NCBI RefSeq assembly: GCF_000381025.1
Contig: NZ_KB905817.1
Coordinates: 186,001 to 250,000, forward strand
Origin: Streptomyces sulphureus DSM 40104
GTDB lineage: Bacteria > Actinomycetota > Actinomycetes > Streptomycetales > Streptomycetaceae
Direction: 5' to 3'
DNA length: 64,000 bases
The notes under the pieces were generated by a model. That model did not search any database and was not told the DNA's origin. It saw only the letters and a list, made by a program, of their open reading frames with translations. Position 1 is the stretch's first letter. Each line of letters begins with the position of its first letter. Below, in pieces: positions 8,614 through 17,979 of this stretch. The position numbers and the translations under genes were made by a program.

Positions 8614-9926
8614 CAGCGGAGGAACCCTTCGTAATGGCGCTGCTGGAGCTGGCTCTCGATCTGCTTCACAGTTTCGAGTCCGACGCCCACGATGATCAGG
8701 ATGCTCGTCCCGCCGAAGGGGAAGTCCTGCTGAGCGTTGAACAAGATCAGCGCGACGGTCGGCACCAGGGCGATCAGCCCCAGGTACAGAGAGCCCGGCC
8801 ACGTGATGCGGTTCAGTACGTAGCTCAGGTACTCCGCGGTGGGACGACCGGCCCGGATGCCCGGGATGAAGCCACCATACTTCTTCATGTTGTCGGCAAC
8901 TTCCTCGGGGTTGAAGGAGATGGCGACGTAGAAGAAGGCGAAGAAGACGATGAGTACGAAGTACGTGACGATGTAGAGCGGGTGGTCACCCTTGACGAAG
9001 TGCGCCTGAATCCATTCCGCCCATCCTGCTTGCGAACCGCTGAACTGAACGATCAGCGCCGGAATGTAGAGGAGCGAGGAGGCGAAGATGACCGGGATCA
9101 CACCGGCTTGGTTGACCTTCAGCGGAATGTAGGTCGAGGTGCCGCCGTAACTCCTGCGCCCGATCATGCGCTTCGCGTACTGGACGGGGATGCGCCGCTG
9201 CGCCTGCTCGACGAAGACGACGAGCGCGACCATCGCGAGACCGCAGAGGATCACCGCGCCGAACTCGATCCAACCGTCGGCGAGCTTGCCCTGCTTCTTG
9301 ATCGACCAGAGCGCACCGGGGAACCCGGCCGCGATGGAGACGAACATGAGGATGGACATGCCGTTGCCGATACCGCGGTCGGTGATGAGCTCACCGAGCC
9401 ACATGATCAGCGCCGTGCCGGCCGTCATCGTGAGCACCATCGTGATCGTGGTGAAGATCGAGCTGTTCGGCACGATTTCGTTGGCGACCGAGCAGTTCTG
9501 GAAGAGGCTGCCGCTGCGCGCGGTGGCGACGAGGCCCGTCGCCTGAAGGACCGCGAGCGCGACCGTCAGATAGCGGGTGTACTGGGTGATCTTCGCCTGT
9601 CCTGCCTGCCCCTCCTTCTTCAGCGCCTCGAGCCGCGGGATGACCACGACGAGGAGCTGGAGGATGATGCTGGCCGTGATGTACGGCATGATGCCGAGCG
9701 CGAAGATGGTGATCTGGAGCAGCGCACCGCCGCTGAACATGTTGACGAGCCCGAAGAGCCCGGACTGGTTCTGCGCTTCGTCCATGCACTGCTGGACGTT
9801 CTGGTAACTCACGCCCGGCACGGGGATGTGGGCCCCCACCCGGAAGAGCACCATGATGCCGAGCGTGAAGAGCAGCTTCTTACGCAGGTCGGGCGTCTGA
9901 AACGCTCGGGCGAACGCGGTGAGCAC
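8613..9926 (-). CDS. secY: Preprotein translocase subunit SecY
   Basis: SecY is the ten-helix protein-conducting channel of the Sec machinery in the cytoplasmic membrane. The 437-residue product starts at a GTG (9926) preceded by AGGAGG. Beginning there it reads as VLTAFARAFQTPDLRKKLL, the usual N-terminus; an upstream start would add nine residues and bury that ribosome-binding site. Ten hydrophobic segments are evident. It lies 224 bases after rplO, separated by a hairpin, so it may have its own promoter. Confidence 0.97.
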   Translation of the reverse strand: MLTAFARAFQTPDLRKKLLFTLGIMVLFRVGAHIPVPGVSYQNVQQCMDEAQNQSGLFGLVNMFSGGALLQITIFALGIMPYITASIILQLLVVVIPRLEALKKEGQAGQAKITQYTRYLTVALAVLQATGLVATARSGSLFQNCSVANEIVPNSSIFTTITMVLTMTAGTALIMWLGELITDRGIGNGMSILMFVSIAAGFPGALWSIKKQGKLADGWIEFGAVILCGLAMVALVVFVEQAQRRIPVQYAKRMIGRRSYGGTSTYIPLKVNQAGVIPVIFASSLLYIPALIVQFSGSQAGWAEWIQAHFVKGDHPLYIVTYFVLIVFFAFFYVAISFNPEEVADNMKKYGGFIPGIRAGRPTAEYLSYVLNRITWPGSLYLGLIALVPTVALILFNAQQDFPFGGTSILIIVGVGLETVKQIESQLQQRHYEGFLR

Positions 9927-10092
9927 GGTGCCTCCTGCGCCCCCCGCGATCAACCACGCGAGAGGTGACGGTCTTGAGGATCGACGGATATTCGACTACG
10001 CGACCGCGAGACGACCCCACGGTCACAAGCAACAGCGCACGACACCTTACCGGCGACTGCACCGCCCTAGAAACGACCGGCTGAGAAACAAC

Positions 10093-10125
10093 CGCCGGGG
10101 ACGCCCCGTTGGAGCGCCCCCGGCG
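10093..10125 (-). terminator. Hairpin between rplO and secY (terminator or attenuator)
   Basis: Two 15-base arms (10093-10107 and 10111-10125) pair with two imperfect positions around a three-base loop. On the minus strand the stem is followed by GTTGTTTC, a moderate T-rich run. This would trim transcription from the spc ribosomal genes before secY-adk-map. The rest of the 224-base gap holds no gene. Confidence 0.55.
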
Positions 10126-10150
10126 AAGTTGAGTCAACCGCCCAACGAAC

Positions 10151-10615
10151 TCAGGAGAGTTCGGTGACGGTTCCGCCCGCGGCGGTGATCTTCTCCTTCG
10201 CCGAGCTGGAGACCTTGTCGACGGTCACCTGCACTGCGACGGGAATGTCGCCGGAGCCGAGCACCTTCACGAACTCGTTCTTGCGTACCGCGCCCTTGGC
10301 GACCAGGTCGTCCTTGGTCACCTCGCCGCCCTGCGGGTAGAGGGCGGCCAGCTTCTCCAGGTTGACGACCTGGAAGTGCTTGTGGCCCGGGTTGTTGAAG
10401 CCCCGACGCTTGGGCAGCCGCATCTGGAGCGGCAGTTGCCCGCCCTCGAAGCCGGCGGGGACCTGGTAGCGGGCCTTGGTGCCCTTGGTGCCACGTCCGG
10501 CCGTCTTGCCCTTGGAAGCCTCACCGCGACCCACGCGGGTCTTGGCGGTCTTCGCGCCGGGCGCCGGCCGGAGGTTGTGGACCTTCAGCGGCTTGCTCTC
10601 GGAAGAGTCAGCCAT
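10151..10615 (-). CDS. rplO: 50S ribosomal protein L15
   Basis: L15 stabilises 23S rRNA late in 50S assembly. The 154-residue protein has the Gly/Arg/Lys-rich N-terminal extension (RVGRGEASKGKTAGRGTKG) and the PLQMRLPKRRGFNN motif of uL15. It follows rpmD after one base. Confidence 0.97.
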   Translation of the reverse strand: MADSSESKPLKVHNLRPAPGAKTAKTRVGRGEASKGKTAGRGTKGTKARYQVPAGFEGGQLPLQMRLPKRRGFNNPGHKHFQVVNLEKLAALYPQGGEVTKDDLVAKGAVRKNEFVKVLGSGDIPVAVQVTVDKVSSSAKEKITAAGGTVTELS

Positions 10616-10616
10616 C

Positions 10617-10799
10617 TCAGTCGACCTCCTCGACCGTGATGAGGTGCTGTACGGAATGCACCATTCCGCGCACCTCGGGACGGTCCTCCTTGACGGCCAC
10701 GTCGTTGACGCGCTTGAGACCGAGGGTCCGCAGCGTGTCTCGGTGGTTCTGCTTCGTCCCGATGACGGACTTGTTCTGCGTGATCTTCAGGCGAGCCAT
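10617..10799 (-). CDS. rpmD: 50S ribosomal protein L30
   Basis: This 60-residue uL30 starts MARLKITQNKSVIG and contains HRDTLRTLGLKR, the family core. Its ATG overlaps the rpsE stop by one base (TAATG), indicating coupled translation. An upstream in-frame start would lie inside rpsE and is rejected. Confidence 0.96.
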   Translation of the reverse strand: MARLKITQNKSVIGTKQNHRDTLRTLGLKRVNDVAVKEDRPEVRGMVHSVQHLITVEEVD

Positions 10800-11401
10800 T
10801 ACGCGCTCACCCCGGCACGGGCGCGCAGCAGTGCCGCGGGCGCCACGTCCTCGAGCGGCAGACCGCGGCGGGCCGCGATCTCCTCCGGGCGCTGGAGGCC
10901 GCGGAGGGCGGCCACCGTGCCGTGGACGATGTTGATCGGGTTCGACGAGCCGAGCGACTTGCTCAGCACGTCGTGGATGCCCGCGCACTCCAGCACGGCG
11001 CGCACCGGGCCACCGGCGATCACACCGGTACCGGGGGAAGCCGGCTTCAGCAGCACGACGCCCGCGGCCTCCTCACCCTGGATCGGGTGCGGGATGGTGC
11101 CCTGGATACGCGGGACCTTGAAGAAGTGCTTCTTGGCCTCCTCAACGCCCTTGGCGATGGCGGCCGGCACCTCCTTGGCCTTGCCGTACCCGACACCCAC
11201 GGTGCCGTCGCCGTCGCCCACCACGACGAGCGCGGTGAAGCTGAAGCGACGACCACCCTTGACAACCTTGGCGACACGGTTGATCGCGACAACGCGCTCA
11301 ACGTACGCGGTCTTCTCGGCAGCAGCGCCGCCGTCCCGGCCCTTCCGGTCCCGCCGCTCGCCGCCACCGGCGCCGCCACCGCGGCGCTGGGGTCCAGCCA
11401 T
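10799..11401 (-). CDS. rpsE: 30S ribosomal protein S5
   Basis: S5 helps unwind mRNA at the 30S entry channel and maintain fidelity. The 200-residue protein has a Gly/Arg-rich N-terminus, the dsRBD-like segment with VVVGDGDGTVGVGYGKAKEV, and the C-terminal PINIVHGTVAALRGL. The ATG at 11401 (MAGPQRRGGG) gives the Streptomyces length; six extra upstream residues are not conserved. It lies 70 bases after rplR. Confidence 0.97.
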   Translation of the reverse strand: MAGPQRRGGGAGGGERRDRKGRDGGAAAEKTAYVERVVAINRVAKVVKGGRRFSFTALVVVGDGDGTVGVGYGKAKEVPAAIAKGVEEAKKHFFKVPRIQGTIPHPIQGEEAAGVVLLKPASPGTGVIAGGPVRAVLECAGIHDVLSKSLGSSNPINIVHGTVAALRGLQRPEEIAARRGLPLEDVAPAALLRARAGVSA

Positions 11402-11471
11402 TGGATTTACCTCTCTCATCTACGCCCGCGGGCGCCGAAGCGCCCACGGGGCCCATAGCTCTTCGGCCGGC

Positions 11472-11855
11472 TCAGAACTTGAGACCGGCCTCGCGAGCGG
11501 CGTCAGCCAGGGCGGCGATCCGCCCCGCGTACTTGTTTCCACCACGGTCGAAGACGACGGCCTCGATGCCGGCGGCCTTCGCGCGCTCGGCGACGAGCGC
11601 GCCGACCTGCCTGGCCGCCTCGCTCTTGTCGCCCTCGCCGCCGCGGATGGACGAGTCGAGGGACGAGGCCGAGGCGACGGTGTGGCCGATGGTGTCGTCG
11701 ATGACCTGAGCGGTCATGTTCCGGTTGGAGCGAGTGACCACGAGCCTGGGGCGCTCGGGAGTGCCCGAGACCTTCTTCCGGATGCGCAGGTGCCGGCGCT
11801 TGGCGGCAGCCCGCTTGTAAGCGTCGCCCTTAGCGATCTTCACGCCGTATGTCAT
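11472..11855 (-). CDS. rplR: 50S ribosomal protein L18
   Basis: L18 bridges 5S rRNA to the central protuberance. The 127-residue protein has the basic start with RAAAKRRHLRIRKKVSGT and the C-terminal DRGGNKYAGRIAALADAARE, both diagnostic. It starts three bases after rplF ends. Confidence 0.97.
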   Translation of the reverse strand: MTYGVKIAKGDAYKRAAAKRRHLRIRKKVSGTPERPRLVVTRSNRNMTAQVIDDTIGHTVASASSLDSSIRGGEGDKSEAARQVGALVAERAKAAGIEAVVFDRGGNKYAGRIAALADAAREAGLKF

Positions 11856-11858
11856 GGC

Positions 11859-12398
11859 TTACTTACCAGCCTTTCCGACCTTGCGGCGGATGGTCTCGCC
11901 GGCGTACTTCACGCCCTTGGCCTTGTACGGGTCGGGCCTCCGCAGCTTGCGGATGTTGGCGGCGACCTCGCCGACCTTCTGCTTGTCGATCCCCTCGACC
12001 GTCAGCTTGGTCGGCGACTCGACCTTGAAGGAGATGCCCTCGGGCGCCTCCACCACGATCGGGTGGCTGTAGCCAAGCGAGAACTCCAGGTCGGAGCCCT
12101 TCGCCTGGACGCGGTAACCGACACCGCTGATCTCAAGGTCCTTGGTGAATCCCGTGGTCACGCCAGTGATCATGTTCGCCACCAGCGTCCGGGACAGACC
12201 GTGCAGGGCCTTGTTCCGAGTCTCGTCGTTGGGACGGGTGACGAGGATCTCGCCCTCCTCGCCCCTGGCGACCTCGATGGGCTCAGAGACGGTCTGCGCG
12301 AGGGAACCCTTGGGGCCCTTCACCGCGACGCTCTGGCCTTCGATGGTGACGTCCACACCGGCGGGAACCTGGATGGGGAGCTTGCCGATACGCGACAT
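11859..12398 (-). CDS. rplF: 50S ribosomal protein L6
   Basis: L6 lies near the GTPase-associated centre. The 179-residue protein starts MSRIGKLPIQVPAGV and ends with RKLRRPDPYKAKGVKY followed by a basic tail, typical uL6. The ATG at 12398 is preceded by GGAGGA; longer in-frame starts overlap rpsH. It is 22 bases after rpsH. Confidence 0.97.
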   Translation of the reverse strand: MSRIGKLPIQVPAGVDVTIEGQSVAVKGPKGSLAQTVSEPIEVARGEEGEILVTRPNDETRNKALHGLSRTLVANMITGVTTGFTKDLEISGVGYRVQAKGSDLEFSLGYSHPIVVEAPEGISFKVESPTKLTVEGIDKQKVGEVAANIRKLRRPDPYKAKGVKYAGETIRRKVGKAGK

Positions 12399-12420
12399 TG
12401 CTTTTCTCCTCCGTTCCCGA

Positions 12421-12819
12421 CTACCAGACGTAGGCGAGGACTTCCCCGCCCACACCCTTCTTGCTGGCCTGCCTGTCGGTCAGCAGACCGTGGGACGTGG
12501 AGATGATCGCCACGCCCAGGCCGCCGAGGACCTTCGGCAGGTTGGTGGACTTTGCGTAGACCCGCAGACCCGGCTTGGAGATCCGCTTGATGCCGGCGAT
12601 CGAGCGCTCGCGGTTCGGGCCGAACTTCAGCTCGACGACGAGGCTCTTGCCGACCTTGGCGTCCTCGGTCTTCCAGCCGGTGATGTAGCCCTCCTGCTGG
12701 AGGATCTCCGCGATGTGCGACTTGATCTTGCTGTGCGGCATCGACACCGAGTCGTGGTAAGCCGAGTTCGCGTTCCGCAGACGCGTCAACATGTCTGCGA
12801 TTGGGTCGGTCATGGTCAT
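12421..12819 (-). CDS. rpsH: 30S ribosomal protein S8
   Basis: S8 binds helix 21 of 16S rRNA and in several bacteria represses the spc operon. The 132-residue protein starts MTMTDPIADMLTRLRNAN and has the C-terminal GVAIISTSHGLLTDRQA of uS8. It follows rpsN after 223 bases, one of the longest gaps in the spc region, in which I see no gene. Confidence 0.97.
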   Translation of the reverse strand: MTMTDPIADMLTRLRNANSAYHDSVSMPHSKIKSHIAEILQQEGYITGWKTEDAKVGKSLVVELKFGPNRERSIAGIKRISKPGLRVYAKSTNLPKVLGGLGVAIISTSHGLLTDRQASKKGVGGEVLAYVW

Positions 12820-13042
12820 GTGATGGCCTTCGGCCTCTCTCGCCGGGGTTTCCTGTCTGCACCGTCCTTCTCCCCGAGCTTGTCGGGACAGGTGTGGTGC
12901 GGGGACCTACGGCGTAGTCGAATCCATTGGCGGGCGGTGCCCGCTCCGGTCGTGGGCGTCGGGCCGGCCCCCACCAGGTTAGGCGATCGCCCCACCTGGG
13001 GAGTCCGGGCCCGGCGCCCGGTGAGCTACCGGGAGCCTGCGG

Positions 13043-13228
13043 TTACCAGGAGCTCTTGGTCACGCCCGGCAGCTCGCCGCGGTGCGCCATCTGACGAAGG
13101 CACACGCGGCAGAGGCCGAACTTGCGGTACACCGATTGCGGACGGCCGCAGCGCTGGCAGCGCGTGTAGCCGCGGACCGCGAACTTCGGCTTGCGGTTGG
13201 CCTTGGCGATCAGGGCCTTCTTCGCCAT
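13043..13228 (-). CDS. rpsN: 30S ribosomal protein S14, zinc type (type Z)
   Basis: This 61-residue S14 carries two Cys-x2-Cys pairs (CQRC and CRVC) that form a zinc ribbon. It starts MAKKALIAKANRKPKF and ends GVTKSSW. It is the short, zinc-dependent form that actinomycetes keep in the spc operon; a longer zinc-free paralogue elsewhere would be the expected low-zinc substitute. It begins one base after rplE. Confidence 0.97.
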   Translation of the reverse strand: MAKKALIAKANRKPKFAVRGYTRCQRCGRPQSVYRKFGLCRVCLRQMAHRGELPGVTKSSW

Positions 13229-13229
13229 G

Positions 13230-13790
13230 TCAGTTCTCCTTGAAAGGGAAGCCGAGGTGACGCAGGAGGGAGCGGCCCTCGTCGTCGGCGGTCGCCGTGG
13301 TGACCACGGTGATGTCCATGCCCCGGACCCGGTCGATCTTGTCGGGGTCGATCTCGTGGAACATGACCTGCTCGGTGAGACCGAAGGTGTAGTTGCCCCG
13401 ACCGTCGAACTGCTTCGGCGAAAGACCGCGGAAGTCGCGGATGCGCGGCAGCGCCAGCGACAGCAGGCGGTCAAGGAACTCCCACATGCGGTCGCCGCGC
13501 AGCGTGACGTGCGCGCCGATCGGCTGCCCCTCGCGCAGCTTGAACTGCGCGATGGACTTGCGGGCCTTGGTGATCGCCGGCTTCTGGCCCGTGATGGTGG
13601 CGAGGTCGCGGACCGCGCCGTCCATCAGCTTCGAGTCACGGGCGGCGTCGCCGACACCCATGTTGACCACGATCTTGGTCAGCCCCGGGATCTGCATGAC
13701 GTTCTCGTACTTGAACTCGTCCTGCAGCTTGCCCTGGATCTCTTCGCGGTAGCGCTGCTTCAGGCGCGGCGCTTCAGTGGTGGCAGTCAT
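13230..13790 (-). CDS. rplE: 50S ribosomal protein L5
   Basis: L5 binds 5S rRNA and contacts the P-site tRNA. The 186-residue protein carries MQIPGLTKIVVNMGVGDA and GRGNYTFGLTEQVMFHEI, diagnostic of uL5. Its ATG overlaps the rplX stop (TGATG). Confidence 0.97.
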   Translation of the reverse strand: MTATTEAPRLKQRYREEIQGKLQDEFKYENVMQIPGLTKIVVNMGVGDAARDSKLMDGAVRDLATITGQKPAITKARKSIAQFKLREGQPIGAHVTLRGDRMWEFLDRLLSLALPRIRDFRGLSPKQFDGRGNYTFGLTEQVMFHEIDPDKIDRVRGMDITVVTTATADDEGRSLLRHLGFPFKEN

Positions 13791-14113
13791 CAGATGTCCT
13801 CACCGGTCCGCTTGGCAACGCGGATCTTGTTGCCGTCCTCGTCGAAGCGGTATCCGATGCGAGTGACGACCTTATTGCCGTCCTTCTCCACCACGAGCTG
13901 AACGTTGCTCACGTGGATCGGAGCCTCGGTCGTGACGATGCCCCCGGTCTTCGAACCGCGAGCCGTCTGCCCGGCCTTGGTGTGCTTCTTGACCCGGTTG
14001 ACACCCTCGACGATGACGCGGTCCTCGCGCGGGTAGGCCACGATGACCTTGCCCTGCTTGCCCTTGTCCTTGCCGGTGATGACCTGAACCAGGTCGCCCT
14101 TCTTGATCTTCAT
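13790..14113 (-). CDS. rplX: 50S ribosomal protein L24
   Basis: L24 is an early assembly initiator of the 50S subunit. The 107-residue protein starts MKIKKGDLVQVITGKDKGK, the KOW motif of uL24. The ATG at 14113 is preferred; a GTG two codons upstream overlaps the rplN stop. It lies two bases after rplN. Confidence 0.96.
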   Translation of the reverse strand: MKIKKGDLVQVITGKDKGKQGKVIVAYPREDRVIVEGVNRVKKHTKAGQTARGSKTGGIVTTEAPIHVSNVQLVVEKDGNKVVTRIGYRFDEDGNKIRVAKRTGEDI

Positions 14114-14115
14114 GG

Positions 14116-14484
14116 TCACAGCACCTCAGGGGCGAGCGAGATGATCTTCATGAACTTCTTCTCGCGCAGCTCTCGGCCGACGGGGCCGAAGATGCGGGTG
14201 CCACGCGGGTCGCCGTCGTTCTTGAGGATGACGGCCGCGTTCTCGTCGAAGCGGATGTACGAGCCGTCGGGGCGGCGGCGCTCCTTCACGGTGCGCACGA
14301 TGACCGCCTTGACGATGTCGCCCTTCTTCACGTTCCCACCCGGGATCGCGTCCTTGATGGTAGCGACGACGACGTCACCGATGCCCGCGTAGCGCCGGCC
14401 CGAGCCACCGAGAACACGGATGGTGAGGATCTCCTTGGCACCCGTGTTGTCGGCGACGCGCAGCCGAGACTCCTGCTGGATCAC
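14116..14484 (-). CDS. rplN: 50S ribosomal protein L14
   Basis: L14 forms part of intersubunit bridge B8. The 122-residue protein starts at a GTG (14484) with AGGAGA seven bases upstream, giving the universal N-terminus VIQQESRLRVADNTGAKE. The 136-base gap before it contains a small inverted repeat (14565-14581) that might belong to an operon leader. Confidence 0.96.
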   Translation of the reverse strand: MIQQESRLRVADNTGAKEILTIRVLGGSGRRYAGIGDVVVATIKDAIPGGNVKKGDIVKAVIVRTVKERRRPDGSYIRFDENAAVILKNDGDPRGTRIFGPVGRELREKKFMKIISLAPEVL

Positions 14485-14620
14485 GTCTATCTCCTGATCG
14501 TCTGCCGGTTCCCGGAGGGGTGCGCCACCGAGGTGTGCACCCCACCGAGCCTGGCGGAACCTGCCCTGGGTCAGTCCCAGGCTGTATGAACGGAACCTCC
14601 TTGCGGAGGCCCCTGGTTGG

Positions 14621-14917
14621 CTACTTGGCCTTCTCGAGGATCTCGACGACGCGCCAGCGCTTGGTCGCGGAGAACGGCCTGGTCTCCATGAGGAGAACGC
14701 GGTCCCCGACACCAGCGGTGTTCTGCTCGTCGTGTGCCTTGTACTTCTGCGTACGGCGGATGACCTTGCCGTACAGCGAGTGCTTCACACGGTCCTCGAC
14801 AGCGACGACGACGGTCTTGTCCATCTTGTCGCTGACGACCAGGCCCTGGGCCGTCTTGCGAAAGCCCCGGCCGGCGGCGGTGCCGCTGTTCTTCTCAGTC
14901 ACATTCGTCTCGCTCAT
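14621..14917 (-). CDS. rpsQ: 30S ribosomal protein S17
   Basis: S17 is a primary 16S rRNA binder. The 98-residue protein has the OB-fold core GLVVSDKMDKTVVVAVEDR and KYKAHDEQN of uS17. The 20-residue Ser/Thr-rich N-terminal extension is of the kind seen in actinobacteria. The ATG overlaps the rpmC stop (TGATG). Confidence 0.97.
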   Translation of the reverse strand: MSETNVTEKNSGTAAGRGFRKTAQGLVVSDKMDKTVVVAVEDRVKHSLYGKVIRRTQKYKAHDEQNTAGVGDRVLLMETRPFSATKRWRVVEILEKAK

Positions 14918-15141
14918 CAGGCGCTCTCCACCGTCTCGATGCCCAGCTCGCGCTCACGCATCAGGGTGTAGATCCGGGCGATCTCCTTGCGGACGGCCTT
15001 CAGCCGACCGTGGTTCTCAAGCTGCCCGGTCGCCGCCTGGAAGCGGAGCTTGAACAGCTCGTCCTTGGCCTCGCGGAGCTTGGTGACAAGCTCCTCGTTG
15101 CCCAGCTCGCGCAGCTCGGACGCCTTGGTTCCGGCCGCCAT
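14917..15141 (-). CDS. rpmC: 50S ribosomal protein L29
   Basis: L29 lies at the tunnel exit, where it helps dock trigger factor and SRP. The 74-residue two-helix protein has KASELRELGNEELVTKLREA and a central NHGRLKAVRKEIARI. The ATG at 15141 overlaps the rplP stop. Confidence 0.96.
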   Translation of the reverse strand: MAAGTKASELRELGNEELVTKLREAKDELFKLRFQAATGQLENHGRLKAVRKEIARIYTLMRERELGIETVESA

Positions 15142-15560
15142 CACGCGTCACCTGCCTCGCGCCGCACGATGCGGCACTTCATCGGAAGCTTGTGAGCAGC
15201 GCGGGTGAGCGCCTCACGAGCAATCTTCTCGTTCGGGTAGGACAGTTCGAACATCACGCGACCAGGCTTGACGTTCGCGATCCACCACTCCGGCGAGCCC
15301 TTGCCCGAACCCATGCGGGTCTCGGCGGGCTTCTTCGTCAGCGGGCGGTCGGGGAAGATGTTGATCCACACCTTGCCGCCACGCTTGATGTGCCGGGTCA
15401 TCGAGATACGTGCGGCCTCGATCTGCCGGTTGGTGACGTACGCGCCGGTGACGGCCTGGATGCCGTACTCGCCGAACGCGACCTCGGTACCGCCCTTGGC
15501 CATCCCCTTGCGCTTGGGGTGGTGCTGCTTGCGGTGCTTGACCCTGCGCGGGATCAGCAT
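15141..15560 (-). CDS. rplP: 50S ribosomal protein L16
   Basis: L16 positions the A-site tRNA and is needed late in 50S assembly. The 139-residue protein starts MLIPRRVKHRKQHHPKRKG and contains RMGSGKGSPEWW, both invariant in uL16. It starts five bases after rpsC ends. Confidence 0.97.
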   Translation of the reverse strand: MLIPRRVKHRKQHHPKRKGMAKGGTEVAFGEYGIQAVTGAYVTNRQIEAARISMTRHIKRGGKVWINIFPDRPLTKKPAETRMGSGKGSPEWWIANVKPGRVMFELSYPNEKIAREALTRAAHKLPMKCRIVRREAGDA

Positions 15561-15565
15561 GACGG

Positions 15566-16417
15566 TCAGCCCTCCGTTCCGCCGCTAGTCGAGGACGAGC
15601 CCTCAGCCGCGGGAGCGCTGGCGGCCTCGGCCTTCGGGGCCTCGGTGGCGCCGGCGCCCTGCGCCTCGCGGTTCTGCGGCTTGCGGCCGCGGCCACCGCG
15701 CTCGCCGCCCCGACGGGGACGGTCGTTGCCACCGCCGCGCGACGGGCGGTTGCCCGCGCGGGCCGCGGCGTTCTCGGCGCGCACCTCGGCGATGTTCTTG
15801 ACGTCGCCCTTGTAGATCCAGACCTTCACACCGATCCGGCCGAAGGTGGTACGGGCCTCGAAGAAGCCGTAGTCCACGTTGGCGCGCAGCGTGTGCAGCG
15901 GCACCCGGCCCTCGCGGTAGAACTCCGAACGGGACATCTCGGCCCCGCCCAGGCGTCCACCGCACTGGATCTTGATGCCCTTGGCCCCGGCCTTCATCGT
16001 CGTCTGCATGCTCTTGCGCATCGCGCGACGGAACGACACACGCGACGAGAGCTGCTCGGCGACGGCCTGGGCCACGAGCTGGGCGTCGGTCTCGGGGTTC
16101 TTGACCTCGAGGATGTTGAACTGGATCTGCTTGCCGGTGAGCTTCTCCAGGTTCCCGCGCAGGCGGTCGGCCTCGGCGCCGCGGCGGCCGATGACGATGC
16201 CGGGACGGGCGGTGTGGACGTCGACGCGAACCCGGTCACGGGTGCGCTCGATCTCCACCTTGGAGATACCGGCCCGCTCCATGCCCTGCGTGAGCATGCG
16301 GCGGATCGCGACGTCTTCCTTGACGTAGTCCTTGTACAGCTTGTCGGCGTACCACCGGGACTTGAAGTCCGTGGTGATGCCGAGCCGGAACCCGTGCGGG
16401 TTTACCTTCTGGCCCAT
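15566..16417 (-). CDS. rpsC: 30S ribosomal protein S3
   Basis: S3 lines the mRNA entry channel. The 283-residue protein starts MGQKVNPHGFRLGITTDF and has the KH domain with PGIVIGRRGAEADRLR and the C-terminal core ending VKVWIYKGD. A 75-residue tail is first Arg/Gly-rich and then Ala/Ser/Glu-rich, as in other high-GC actinobacteria. Its start overlaps the rplV stop by one base. Confidence 0.97.
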   Translation of the reverse strand: MGQKVNPHGFRLGITTDFKSRWYADKLYKDYVKEDVAIRRMLTQGMERAGISKVEIERTRDRVRVDVHTARPGIVIGRRGAEADRLRGNLEKLTGKQIQFNILEVKNPETDAQLVAQAVAEQLSSRVSFRRAMRKSMQTTMKAGAKGIKIQCGGRLGGAEMSRSEFYREGRVPLHTLRANVDYGFFEARTTFGRIGVKVWIYKGDVKNIAEVRAENAAARAGNRPSRGGGNDRPRRGGERGGRGRKPQNREAQGAGATEAPKAEAASAPAAEGSSSTSGGTEG

Positions 16418-16764
16418 TACCGGGTTCCTTCCTTGCTGCTCACGACCACGGTGATGTGGCTCGTCCGCTTCCGGACTCGGTACGCGCGGCCCTGCGCGCG
16501 CGGCCGGAACCGCTTCAGGGTCGGGCCCTCGTCGACGTACGCCTCCGAGATGAAGAGCGTGTCGGCGTCCGTGTGGTCGTAGTTGTGCGCGGCGTTGGCG
16601 ATGGCGCTGTCGAGCACCTTGCCGACCGGCACGCTCGCGGCCTGCGGGGCGAAACGCAGGACCGCCTGAGCCTCCGTGGCGTCCATGCCACGGACAAGGT
16701 CCACCACCCGGCGGGCCTTCATGGGCGTGACGCGCACGTAGCGCGCGGAGGCCCTGGCTTCCAT
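16417..16764 (-). CDS. rplV: 50S ribosomal protein L22
   Basis: L22 reaches into the nascent-peptide tunnel. The 115-residue protein starts MEARASARYVRVTPMKARR and ends ITVVVSSKEGTR. Three in-frame ATGs exist (16797, 16788, 16764); 16764 is chosen because GAAGGG lies six bases upstream and the protein then has the family length. Confidence 0.95.
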   Translation of the reverse strand: MEARASARYVRVTPMKARRVVDLVRGMDATEAQAVLRFAPQAASVPVGKVLDSAIANAAHNYDHTDADTLFISEAYVDEGPTLKRFRPRAQGRAYRVRKRTSHITVVVSSKEGTR

Positions 16765-16806
16765 GGTTGTCCCTTCGGTGTCAGTCATAGTCTTCACACC
16801 CGCCGG

Positions 16807-17088
16807 TCAGCGACGCCGCGACTTGCGGTCGTCCTTGACGTGGCCGCGGAAGGTGCGGGTCGGCGCGAACTCGCCGAGCTTGTGGCCGACCATCGACTCG
16901 GTGACGAACACCGGGACGTGCTTGCGGCCGTCGTGCACCGCGATCGTGTGGCCCAGCATGGCCGGGACGATCATCGAGCGGCGAGACCAGGTCTTGATGA
17001 CGTTCTTGGTGCCCGCGTCGTTCTGGGTGTCCACCTTCTTGATGAGGTGGCCGTCGACGAAGGGCCCCTTCTTGAGACTGCGCGGCAT
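16807..17088 (-). CDS. rpsS: 30S ribosomal protein S19
   Basis: S19 sits in the 30S head next to S13. The 93-residue protein starts MPRSLKKGPFVDGHL and has the universal HNG-equivalent region AVHDGRKHVPVFVTESMVG and the basic end DDRKSRRR. It follows rplB after 15 bases. Confidence 0.97.
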   Translation of the reverse strand: MPRSLKKGPFVDGHLIKKVDTQNDAGTKNVIKTWSRRSMIVPAMLGHTIAVHDGRKHVPVFVTESMVGHKLGEFAPTRTFRGHVKDDRKSRRR

Positions 17089-17103
17089 CGAAAACCCCGC
17101 CTC

Positions 17104-17940
<837 letters not shown>

Positions 17941-17979
17941 TTCTCAGTCCTCGTCCGATATCGGACGACCAGACCTCCC

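Noticed and set aside
16765..16797. Longer rplV start codons
   Set aside because: They lack a ribosome-binding site and add residues not shared with the family; ATG 16764 has GAAGGG at a good distance.
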